A DNA stretch of 8,941 bases from UMGS1933 sp051891435 (lineage in GTDB: Bacteria; Bacillota; Clostridia; TANB77; CAG-508). The DNA lies in NCBI GenBank assembly GCA_051891435.1, contig JBJFFE010000050.1, positions 1-8,941 of the forward strand, given 5' to 3'. Shown here in pieces: positions 1 to 5,594 of this stretch. How positions within the stretch are numbered: the first letter of the stretch is position 1; every line of letters starts with the position of its first letter. A program made the translations under genes and the position numbers. The notes beneath the pieces were generated by a model. It worked only from the letters and a program-made list of their open reading frames with translations, searched no databases and was not told where the DNA came from.

Positions 1-885
1 AAGATCATTTATTTTACTTAAATCTTTTTCTTCTACTGCATATCCACCCTGTATTGATTTTACATTTTGAATTTTATTTTCTGCTTTATATTGTGTTTTG
101 AGTTCATTGTTTTTAATGTCTTTTCTTATATCTTCTTCTACTTCTATATAATGATTTGTATTGATTTTTTTAGCTCCATCTTTTGATATTATTTCTATTG
201 GTAAGTTAGAATTTAGAAAAATTTTTCTATATCTAAAATTGTTTGGTATTAATTTCAATCTAAAAAGAACTTCTAACCCTATGCAAAATAATGTTCCAAT
301 AACTATTGTCATATTTGTTTTTTCTATAAACTCTATATCTAAAACATATGCTACTGTATATATTAATCCTAGAATAATAGGAATAAATGGAATTATAATC
401 TTCTTTTTATCTTTTTCTGCCATACTAACTTTTACAAGATTTTTTACTGCCATTACTAGTAATAAAAAAATCCATATACAAACTAAATAATATCCCCATT
501 TATGTATATAATCGTTATTTTCATTTAATATTTTAAATACTAATTGGTGGCTATCATTTGTTATTACTAACAAAAACAGAATAATTGATATTCCTATTGC
601 TATTATTCTGTTTTTATTATTGTCTTTTCTTAATAAATATTCACTGCAATTATAATAGAATGTGGGTATAAATATTAATGGAAGATAATATAAATACCAC
701 ATATAATGATTTATACTTCCTATTGTATGATGTTTGATTACTTTTATTATCATCCAAAATATTAGGCATATTCCTATTGAAAAAGTATATTTTTTGAGTG
801 TTTTGTCAAATACTCTTAATATTAATGTTACAATCCATATTGTAAATATTACTAGGAATATTGCTGATTGTTGAGCGTGATTCAT
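1..885 (-). CDS. 7TM sensor histidine kinase, N-terminal part (runs off left edge)
   Basis: I translated this by hand: an ATG at 885-883 opens 295 codons with no stop before base 1. A good site (GGAGG, 891-895) lies 5 nt upstream. The product begins MNHAQQSAIF and has about seven hydrophobic helices (roughly residues 7-24, 35-51, 62-79, 93-109, 131-149, 163-181, 192-208). The segments HYMWYLYYLPLIFIP (60-74) and TNDSHQLVF (109-117) match my memory of the 7TM sensor region of clostridial histidine kinases. After the membrane part comes a PAS-like stretch, with IQGGYAVEEKDLSKINDL (278-295) where relatives have 'GGY-V-(Q/E)-D-S-LN-L'. The dimerisation/phosphoacceptor and ATPase domains would lie left of the window, so kinase activity cannot be judged here. 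The signal sensed is unknown. The gene follows the 84-residue gene after 95 bp and probably shares its promoter. A non-kinase 7TM signalling protein is the main alternative. Confidence 0.72.
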   Translation of the reverse strand, partial: MNHAQQSAIFLVIFTIWIVTLILRVFDKTLKKYTFSIGICLIFWMIIKVIKHHTIGSINHYMWYLYYLPLIFIPTFYYNCSEYLLRKDNNKNRIIAIGISIILFLLVITNDSHQLVFKILNENNDYIHKWGYYLVCIWIFLLLVMAVKNLVKVSMAEKDKKKIIIPFIPIILGLIYTVAYVLDIEFIEKTNMTIVIGTLFCIGLEVLFRLKLIPNNFRYRKIFLNSNLPIEIISKDGAKKINTNHYIEVEEDIRKDIKNNELKTQYKAENKIQNVKSIQGGYAVEEKDLSKINDL

Positions 886-906
886 ATTTTCCTCCAATTT
901 TCTACC

Positions 907-930
907 AAAATACATCTTTTTTTGTATTTT
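907..930. repeat. 8-bp inverted repeat in the leader of the kinase gene
   Basis: AAAATACA (907-914) and TGTATTTT (923-930) are perfect inverted repeats around an 8-nt T-rich loop. They sit 12-35 nt upstream of the kinase ribosome binding site. This could be a weak mRNA hairpin or a repressor site. It is all A/T except one base per arm, so chance is a real alternative. Confidence 0.3.
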
Positions 931-980
931 ATCATAAAAATCAGGAAAAATAAATATATAAACGATTCTAAAATTTAAAA

Positions 981-1235
981 TTATTTAAGTTCGCAGAATA
1001 TTTTATATGCATATTTAACTGCATTTACAAAAGTGTCTTCTAACATTTGATCTTCAACATCTGCAAATTTAGTAATCATATTTTCAATAATTAATTGTTC
1101 TTCTTTTGAAAAATCTTTTAAGTGTTCTTTTTGATAAGCAACTGCCTCCTTAAACTTATTTTTGTACTTTTCACTTGTTTTCATCTTTTCTTGAAAATAA
1201 TCATAATATAACTTTCTTAATTCTTTTTCTTTCAT
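981..1235 (-). CDS. Small DUF6809-like protein of unknown function (84 aa)
   Basis: The ATG at 1235 follows a very strong ribosome binding site (AAGGGAGG; core 1244-1249) with 8 nt spacing, and a promoter lies just upstream (1261-1289), so this is a real gene. The 84-residue product is charged and helical, with no signal peptide or membrane segment. It begins with a Leu-Tyr-Tyr motif (residues 9-11), has a middle helix rich in Lys/Glu, and ends in a helix with an alternating aromatic pattern (about 68-83, VNAVKYAYKIFCEL). Length and layout resemble the small clostridial DUF6809 proteins as I remember them, in which a short N-terminal 'L-LYYG' motif is followed by a C-terminal 'F-YGFKLG' helix. 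The Gly residues typical of that last helix are missing, so the assignment is tentative. No function is known. It is the first gene of a likely two-gene unit with the sensor kinase. Confidence 0.7.
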   Translation of the reverse strand: MKEKELRKLYYDYFQEKMKTSEKYKNKFKEAVAYQKEHLKDFSKEEQLIIENMITKFADVEDQMLEDTFVNAVKYAYKIFCELK

Positions 1236-1260
1236 CTTTTTATCCTCCCTTTGTTGTGTG

Positions 1261-1289
1261 ATATTAACTCTATTTTACTTTATTTTCAA
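1261..1289 (-). promoter_or_regulatory. Sigma-A-type promoter for the 84-aa gene and sensor kinase
   Basis: Read on the minus strand, -35 TTGAAA (1289-1284) and -10 TAATAT (1266-1261) are separated by exactly 17 bp. That is 5/6 and 4/6 to consensus. The expected transcription start near 1254 gives a leader of about 20 nt carrying the strong ribosome binding site. Inverted ACTTG/CAAGT motifs overlap or flank the -35 (CAAGT at 1287-1291, ACTTG at 1299-1303), which could form an operator. The region is AT-rich, so some chance matches are expected. Confidence 0.55.
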
Positions 1290-1298
1290 GTCTTTTTT

Positions 1299-1343
1299 AC
1301 TTGTTTCAAAGTTTTTCTGAAACCCTGAAATCTTTGAGCAAGT
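1299..1343. repeat. Long imperfect inverted repeat upstream of the promoter
   Basis: ACTTG-TT-TCAAAG (1299-1311) pairs with CTTTGA-G-CAAGT (1332-1343) around a 20-nt loop, giving 11 base pairs with one small bulge. The loop contains the direct repeat CTGAAA at 1317-1322 and 1325-1330. An alternative pairing GTTTCA (1303-1308) with TGAAAC (1318-1323) exists. Another CAAGT lies at 1287-1291. Placement just upstream of the -35 suggests an operator for the 84-aa/kinase promoter. It may equally be an arm of a transfer origin. Confidence 0.5.
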
Positions 1344-1347
1344 GAAA

Positions 1348-1386
1348 TGGTGTATTATCCCCTTCTGTTATAAAAATAATACACCA
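1348..1386. repeat. Perfect 10-bp inverted repeat with 19-nt loop
   Basis: TGGTGTATTA (1348-1357) and TAATACACCA (1377-1386) match perfectly across 19 nt. The loop is asymmetric, with a C-rich start (TCCCC) and an A-run at the end. Long perfect arms around a single-stranded loop next to a C-run are typical of relaxase recognition hairpins, but I cannot name the family. No T-run follows directly on either strand, so a terminator is unlikely. Confidence 0.55.
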
Positions 1387-1432
1387 AAACGAAACCCCTC
1401 ATCCTCTCGCTTCGCTTATGGTAGTCTAGTAT

Positions 1433-1501
1433 GTAGATTTATATCTACTACTGATGCTGACATATGTCTTTGTGCATACTTGCCCACACTTTTTACATCA
1501 G
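1433..1501. repeat. Hairpin followed by a three-way-junction-like fold
   Basis: GTAGAT (1433-1438) and ATCTAC (1443-1448) form a perfect 6-bp hairpin with a 4-nt loop. Directly after it, CTGATG (1451-1456) pairs with CATCAG (1496-1501). That stem encloses a perfect 10-bp palindrome GACATATGTC (1459-1468) and a short stem TGTG/CACA (1471-1474 with 1485-1488). The nested arrangement could fold as a branched structure in either DNA strand or in RNA. Each stem is short, so the fold needs comparison with homologues. Confidence 0.4.
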
Positions 1502-1578
1502 TATATCCTCCTACAAGTTTTGCCTCCTGAACTCTTTTTTTATTGTGAGTATACGTCACGAAATCTCACCGACACATA

Positions 1579-1603
1579 TATTTCTAATAAACTGTTAGAA
1601 ATA
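1579..1603. repeat. Perfect 9-bp hairpin
   Basis: TATTTCTAA (1579-1587) and TTAGAAATA (1595-1603) pair perfectly around a 7-nt loop (TAAACTG). There is no following T-run on either strand, so this is not a usual terminator. It is one of the cluster of inverted repeats in the non-coding stretch. Confidence 0.5.
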
Positions 1604-1608
1604 CTGCA

Positions 1609-1633
1609 GGTCATTCTAATGCGACAGCTGACC
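1609..1633. repeat. Short inverted repeat GGTCA/TGACC
   Basis: GGTCA (1609-1613) and TGACC (1629-1633) are inverted across 15 nt. The loop side contains the palindrome CAGCTG. The arms are only 5 bp, so the repeat is notable mainly for its company with the neighbouring hairpins. Confidence 0.3.
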
Positions 1634-1656
1634 AAACTTTTCTCTTTCTTATTTTA

Positions 1657-1682
1657 TAACGAGTTTATGGCATCTCTCGTTA
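1657..1682. repeat. 7-bp inverted repeat TAACGAG/CTCGTTA
   Basis: TAACGAG (1657-1663) and CTCGTTA (1676-1682) match perfectly with a 12-nt loop. The repeat lies just beyond the terminator of the 197-aa gene (minus-strand order) and marks the right end of the inverted-repeat cluster. Confidence 0.35.
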
Positions 1683-1690
1683 CGAATGAG

Positions 1691-1723
1691 AAAAAACACC
1701 TATAAAAAATTTATAGATGTTTT
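1691..1723 (-). terminator. Intrinsic terminator after the 197-aa gene
   Basis: Bases 1693-1706 and 1710-1723 form a 14-bp stem with a 3-nt loop, 20 bp beyond the stop codon at 1744. On the minus strand the one imperfect pair is a G-U wobble and the stem runs into UUUUUU (1696-1691). On the plus strand the same position is a C-A mismatch, so the hairpin favours minus-strand transcripts. It ends the transcript carrying SpaA and the 197-aa gene. Confidence 0.72.
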
Positions 1724-1743
1724 TCTAATTCTTATATATTCAA

Positions 1744-2337
1744 TTACTCTAATTCTTCCTCTTCTGTGTTTTGTATGCATTCTTCAACTAATTTTTTAAG
1801 TTCTTTATAATTGTATGGTGTTATATAAACCTCAATTCCATCCATATTATCTCTAATAAAATCACTTTCGTTAATTTTCATTTTTATAATATTAGACATT
1901 ACTTCTCTTTTTTCTTGATTATCTGTCTGTTCTTCCACGAATTGATTTATTAAATTTCTAATACTTACATATGGATTATTAAACAAACATTTTTCTGTAT
2001 AATAGTCGCCAAATTCTTTTAACATTTCTATTTCTGCAAATGGATCTATAAGATAATTATTATTTAAAATTATATCCATATCGTAGTAATACGGACAAAA
2101 ATCAGTATAAAATACCATATCAAAGTTGCCCTCTTTATCTAAATTGACATCTGCAACTCTTTCATCTCTGTATATTCTTTCTAATATTTCATTTTTATAT
2201 CTTGCTATATTACCATAGTCATTTATATTAATTACATTACTAAACTCATAGCAATCCTTAATTCCATCTTCCACAATTTTATTTGCATAGTGTCTTATCA
2301 TCTCATCTTCTGTCATCTCTATTTTAAATTTTTCCAA
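1744..2337 (-). CDS. Soluble protein of unknown function (197 aa)
   Basis: I do not recognise this gene. The ATG at 2337 has a GGAGG site (2343-2347) 5 nt upstream, and a clear terminator follows the stop. The product has no signal peptide or membrane segment, so it should be cytoplasmic. It is acidic, with an N-terminal helical part (about residues 1-30), a middle region rich in Tyr and Asp with the stretch FYTDFCPYYYDMD (76-88), then helices at about 100-170 and an acidic end (EEEELE). It lies 46 bp after SpaA, separated by a 10-bp hairpin, and is the last gene before the terminator. Because it is cytoplasmic it is not itself part of the surface structure. It may be cargo of the mobile element, such as the small unknown proteins often found near conjugation genes. 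Confidence 0.7.
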   Translation of the reverse strand: MEKFKIEMTEDEMIRHYANKIVEDGIKDCYEFSNVININDYGNIARYKNEILERIYRDERVADVNLDKEGNFDMVFYTDFCPYYYDMDIILNNNYLIDPFAEIEMLKEFGDYYTEKCLFNNPYVSIRNLINQFVEEQTDNQEKREVMSNIIKMKINESDFIRDNMDGIEVYITPYNYKELKKLVEECIQNTEEEELE

Positions 2338-2357
2338 TTAATCCTCCATAATGAATC

Positions 2358-2381
2358 AGAGAGAGTTCAAAAACTCTCTCT
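2358..2381 (-). promoter_or_regulatory. Perfect 10-bp hairpin between SpaA and the next gene
   Basis: AGAGAGAGTT (2358-2367) and AACTCTCTCT (2372-2381) pair perfectly around a 4-nt loop. It starts 2 nt after the SpaA stop codon and ends 10 nt before the GGAGG site of the 197-aa gene. No U-run follows it on the minus strand (the next bases are GATTCATTATGG), so it is a poor terminator. It may protect the 3' end of SpaA mRNA, be a processing site, or mark weak attenuation. Confidence 0.55.
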
Positions 2382-2383
2382 AT

Positions 2384-5300
2384 CTACATTCCTGTTCTTG
2401 GTAGCTTTTTAACCTCAATCTCTTTCTCATAAACTTTTGTTGTGTGATCATCTTCATCCCAAACCATATATGTTTTGTTATACCCCTCTATTCTTGTTTT
2501 ATTTGTAAATATATCATCATTTTGTACATTAGAATTTACTCTTACAAATATATATGGATTTATAACTGATTCAAATCCCACATCAACAGTTCCAAAGTCA
2601 GCTTTGAAGTCTGTTACATACTCATCCGCTTCTAATTCTAAATTAGAAAAATCTATATAATTATTTACTTGTGTATTTAGATTATCTTTTAATAATCTAT
2701 AATCATTTTTATTAGTTTTATAATATATAGAATAATTCAAGTCTTGATTATATGTACCAGTTATTAGTTTTGCAACTCTTACATAGTCAGTTGGCAATGA
2801 ATCTATCCAAGTAAACTTATCTAATGGTACATTACCTGTATTTTTAATATGGAAATCGTACTTTATTTCTTGATTTGCTGTTGTCTGTATTATACCTGTT
2901 TTTTCAATATCAACATCAGGTTTCTCTGATTCGTTTGTAATCTCTACATTTACAATTTCTTGATGCTCTTTTATTTCTGCAGTAAATGTATTTTCATTTA
3001 ATAAGTACCATTCTCCTGATTCCACCTCTTTTATAAAATAACAGCCTTTATCAAGTAATCTTGTAATAGCAGTTCCATCTGCTAATGTAGTTATCTCATC
3101 AACAAGATTATTATTTAAATCATAGACTTCGAACTTAACATTCTCAATTGGACTTCCTGCATCTTTACCATTTATAAAGTTATCATCTTCGCTGGTTTTT
3201 ATAACCTTAATCTGACCTTTTATTCTTTCATTTGTTATATCTAGTCTTGAAATTATATCTGTTGAAACATCAACTTTTATAATATTTTCATTTAAGATAT
3301 GCATATTATCTGTCTTGATTTCTTTTAAACGGTACTCACCAATAGGAATACGAGATGTTATAGCATATCCATTACTATCTGTTACAATAGTTTCTACAAC
3401 TTCATCATTAGAATTTATAACTTGGAATTCCACTCCTTCGAGTTTAATTTCTTTATCTTCGCTATCAACTTTATATACTTCTATTTGACCTTTTAATTTT
3501 TCATTTGTTATTGTCATCTCTGTTGTTTCGTTCCATTTTATATCAGCCTCATATGTTTCTTCTGATAGTTTATATATTTTATTAGTTTTTACTTCTCTTA
3601 TGGTTGCTATTCCAGTTCTGATGTCCGAAATATAAGCAATTCCGTTTTCGTCAGAAATAGCTGTATATTTATATCCATCTTGATCTATAATCTCAAACTC
3701 TACATCTGATACAGGTAGTGTGTTATCATCTAAATCAACCTTATATATTTTTAAGTTGCCCTTTTTATGCTCATTTTCAAATTGTATAGTTTTTATTTTA
3801 TCCTCTTCAACTGTTATAGTCTTTACTTCATCATTTAAAATATATTCCTCATTAGTTCCAAGATTTACTTCTTTTATTTTATAATTTCCAATAGGAATAC
3901 GAGATGTTACAGCCTCACCATTAGAATTTGTTTTTATTGTTTCAATAATATGATTATTTTTATCTATTATTTGAAACTCAACCCCTTCTAATTTTACTTC
4001 GTTATAGTCTGCATCGACTTTGATTATTTTTATTTGACCTTTTTTCTTTTCATTCTCCACTTTATATTCCATTGTTTCATTCCAATTTACTAAAACATTT
4101 TGGTCAACTGCTAAATTATATTCTTTCTTCGTCAATGTTTCTCTTAAAGTATAGTTTCCTGTATTAATATTTTTTACTTCTGCAACACCATTTACATCAG
4201 TTACTAGATGTTTTACTATATTTCCACTAAAATCAATTAAATCAAACTCAACTGCTCCCAATGTCAAATCGTTATCATCCTTATCAACTTTAACTATTTT
4301 TAAATTTCCTTTTTTATGCATATTTTCAAGAGTAACACTAGAAGTTTTATTCCATTCTAGTTTTACTGTTACAGGCGTTGAATTTAGTACATACTCATCT
4401 TTTGTTGATATTTCTGTTAAGGTTACTGTTTGTGGGTATAAATCTTTTATTTCTATTTCACCTGAGCTGTTTGTTGTATAAGTTCCAATTACTTTTCCAT
4501 TTTCCCCTTTCAATTCAAAAGTAACTCCTTTTAATGTTTCTTTTGTTTCTTGGTCAATTTTCTTAATCTTTAATACAGATGTATTCCCTTTTACTTGTAA
4601 ATTAGCTCTTCCAACAAAATCTCCATAAGGATCTGCTGTAATTAAATAGTTCTGTGTTCCTGCAATTGTTGTTTGTCCATAAAAAACAGGATATGATTTA
4701 CATTTTGAACTTATGTTTATAATAATATCAAAATCTTGTCCCATTGAAGATTTTGGTATCATTACTTTAAAATTATTTCCTCCATTAAAGGTAGTTTTCT
4801 TGTTACCATTTAAATCTGCTATATATGCACCTGATGGCATATTTAAAGTATTAATTATTGTATATGTAGACATCGATACTCTTGAGCTTACAGAGTACTC
4901 TTGTGAATAATAATTCGTTTCTTCTTTTAAACCTCCTACTTTATTTATTGTTACATTAGCATCTTGTGGCGTATAAGTACCATTTCTGCCTTCATTTACC
5001 ATACGTTTTATAGCATTATGAACTTTTACTCCTCTTTCATTTCCTCCTCTATAATATGTATCAACATCATTGTTATATAAAATACTATATATTGCTTGTT
5101 TCGTTGCTAAAAATGCATCATATTTATTATCTACTCCCATTTCTTCAGGTGTCTTATACGGATAACCATTTATTGCCACTCTCCATAGTCTATAATCATC
5201 CATTAGTTTTGTTAAATCTACATTATATGCTTCTCTTTCTCCAACTCCATCTAATCCTCTGTTTACACAGTATGCAGGATATACTTTCCCATTTTCACTA

Positions 5301-5500
5301 TAACCTGCAAACACACAAGTAACATAGCTCCATACTCCATCTGATCTTTTAAATTGTAATGTATAATCACATTCTCCATAATTTTGTATTAATATTCTTT
5401 GATTCATACTTACTGCATAAATCGTGTTTTGAAATGTTGTTATTAATATTATAATTAATAATAAACCTCCTATTATTTTTTTAGTTTTTAATTTACTCAT
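2384..5500 (-). CDS. SpaA-type surface protein with thioester and six Cna-B domains, LPRTG
   Basis: A large secreted adhesin or pilin-like protein, 1038 aa. Start ATG 5500 has GGAG (5505-5508). Residues 1-29 are a signal peptide (hydrophobic 9-21, likely cut after YA). Residues about 30-300 look like a thioester domain of TQXA type: Cys78 in YPAYCVN and Gln135 in TKQAIY would form the Cys-Gln thioester that bonds host or partner-cell amines. Six Cna-B domains follow (about 308-396, 397-487, 488-580, 581-670, 671-761, 762-858). Each has the K-x-D-type Lys (314, 404, 494, 587, 677; 768 in the last), the catalytic-position Glu (363, 454, 544, 636, 727, 825) and the C-terminal Asn (393, 483, 576, 666, 757, 856) needed for an internal isopeptide bond. 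Residues about 860-1020 resemble DUF11. The protein stops at KKLPRTGM, with no hydrophobic segment or basic tail after the sortase motif, which is odd. The sortase gene lies two genes upstream. Confidence 0.93.
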   Translation of the reverse strand: MSKLKTKKIIGGLLLIIILITTFQNTIYAVSMNQRILIQNYGECDYTLQFKRSDGVWSYVTCVFAGYSENGKVYPAYCVNRGLDGVGEREAYNVDLTKLMDDYRLWRVAINGYPYKTPEEMGVDNKYDAFLATKQAIYSILYNNDVDTYYRGGNERGVKVHNAIKRMVNEGRNGTYTPQDANVTINKVGGLKEETNYYSQEYSVSSRVSMSTYTIINTLNMPSGAYIADLNGNKKTTFNGGNNFKVMIPKSSMGQDFDIIINISSKCKSYPVFYGQTTIAGTQNYLITADPYGDFVGRANLQVKGNTSVLKIKKIDQETKETLKGVTFELKGENGKVIGTYTTNSSGEIEIKDLYPQTVTLTEISTKDEYVLNSTPVTVKLEWNKTSSVTLENMHKKGNLKIVKVDKDDNDLTLGAVEFDLIDFSGNIVKHLVTDVNGVAEVKNINTGNYTLRETLTKKEYNLAVDQNVLVNWNETMEYKVENEKKKGQIKIIKVDADYNEVKLEGVEFQIIDKNNHIIETIKTNSNGEAVTSRIPIGNYKIKEVNLGTNEEYILNDEVKTITVEEDKIKTIQFENEHKKGNLKIYKVDLDDNTLPVSDVEFEIIDQDGYKYTAISDENGIAYISDIRTGIATIREVKTNKIYKLSEETYEADIKWNETTEMTITNEKLKGQIEVYKVDSEDKEIKLEGVEFQVINSNDEVVETIVTDSNGYAITSRIPIGEYRLKEIKTDNMHILNENIIKVDVSTDIISRLDITNERIKGQIKVIKTSEDDNFINGKDAGSPIENVKFEVYDLNNNLVDEITTLADGTAITRLLDKGCYFIKEVESGEWYLLNENTFTAEIKEHQEIVNVEITNESEKPDVDIEKTGIIQTTANQEIKYDFHIKNTGNVPLDKFTWIDSLPTDYVRVAKLITGTYNQDLNYSIYYKTNKNDYRLLKDNLNTQVNNYIDFSNLELEADEYVTDFKADFGTVDVGFESVINPYIFVRVNSNVQNDDIFTNKTRIEGYNKTYMVWDEDDHTTKVYEKEIEVKKLPRTGM
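3215..4312 (-). repeat. Tandem two-domain repeat within SpaA, period 549 bp
   Basis: Cna-B domains 2+3 (3764-4312) and 4+5 (3215-3763) are successive copies of one two-domain unit of 183 codons. Domains 2 and 4 share GNLKI-KVD-DDN; domains 3 and 5 share a GQI-V-KVD opening, KLEGVEFQ and TSRIPIG. A 22-bp identical stretch occurs at 3339-3360 and 3888-3909, exactly 549 bp apart. The rest has diverged, so the duplication is not recent, or only this part is still being converted. Confidence 0.75.
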
Positions 5501-5515
5501 TCTTCTCCATAAAAT

Positions 5516-5536
5516 AATACCGACCTAATCAGTATT
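5516..5536 (-). promoter_or_regulatory. Leader hairpin before SpaA
   Basis: On the minus strand AATACUGA (5536-5529) pairs with UCGGUAUU (5523-5516), 8 pairs including one G-U, with loop UUAGG. It lies 8 nt before the GGAG of SpaA (5508) and 8 nt beyond the U-run of the preceding terminator. It may stabilise the SpaA mRNA or act with the terminator as an attenuator. No convincing promoter was found between the terminator and the gene. Confidence 0.45.
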
Positions 5537-5544
5537 AAGGACAG

Positions 5545-5573
5545 AAAAAAGACACTTGGTAAAACCAAATGTC
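5545..5573 (-). terminator. Intrinsic terminator upstream of SpaA
   Basis: On the minus strand GACAUUUGGU (5573-5564) pairs with ACCAAGUGUC (5560-5551), 10 pairs with one U-G, loop UUU, followed directly by UUUUUU (5550-5545). This is a textbook minus-strand terminator 21 bp after the 243-aa gene. It separates the sortase gene group from SpaA although both point the same way. SpaA therefore depends on read-through, regulated antitermination, or a promoter I cannot see. Confidence 0.82.
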
Positions 5574-5594
5574 AAAAATATATTAGTTATTACT

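Larger units (their letters stand above)
1290..1690. other. Structured non-coding region, candidate origin of transfer or ncRNA
   Basis: This is the only gene-free stretch over 300 bases. Hand counting gives 71 G/C in 180 bases (1381-1560, 39%), clearly above the neighbouring coding DNA (17-25% in stretches I counted). It holds at least seven inverted repeats, listed separately (1299-1343, 1348-1386, 1433-1448, 1451-1501, 1579-1603, 1609-1633, 1657-1682). It also holds two AGGAGG sequences on the minus strand (1507-1512 and 1523-1528) that serve no convincing gene: the nearer one is followed by ATG-TAA, a start directly followed by a stop. Dense inverted repeats in an otherwise gene-packed mobile-type locus are what an oriT looks like. 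However, I recognise no nic site and see no relaxase gene, so a structured RNA, regulatory island or attachment region remains possible. Open frames on both strands are short and lack start signals. Confidence 0.4.

Noticed and set aside
161..490. Plus-strand open frame of 109 codons
   Set aside because: It is antisense to the sensor kinase, whose minus-strand frame is longer, has a strong ribosome site and has recognisable family segments.
1342..1530. Plus-strand open frame of 62 codons in the non-coding stretch
   Set aside because: No ribosome binding site before its ATG, opposite direction to all genes, and it runs through the inverted repeats.
1290..1690. Insertion-sequence remnant or group II intron
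   Set aside because: No transposase or reverse transcriptase remnant, no terminal repeats with target duplication, and no intron domain V-like hairpin recognised.
1454..1705. Plus-strand open frame of 83 codons
   Set aside because: No ribosome site. It crosses several hairpins and ends inside the minus-strand terminator. Composition does not look like a protein of this genome.
2358..2381. Terminator after SpaA
   Set aside because: The stem is perfect but no U-run follows on the minus strand, so it is listed only as a regulatory hairpin.
3215..4312. CRISPR-like or mobile repeats
   Set aside because: The repeats are long, in frame and encode Cna-B domains; there are no short identical repeats with unique spacers.
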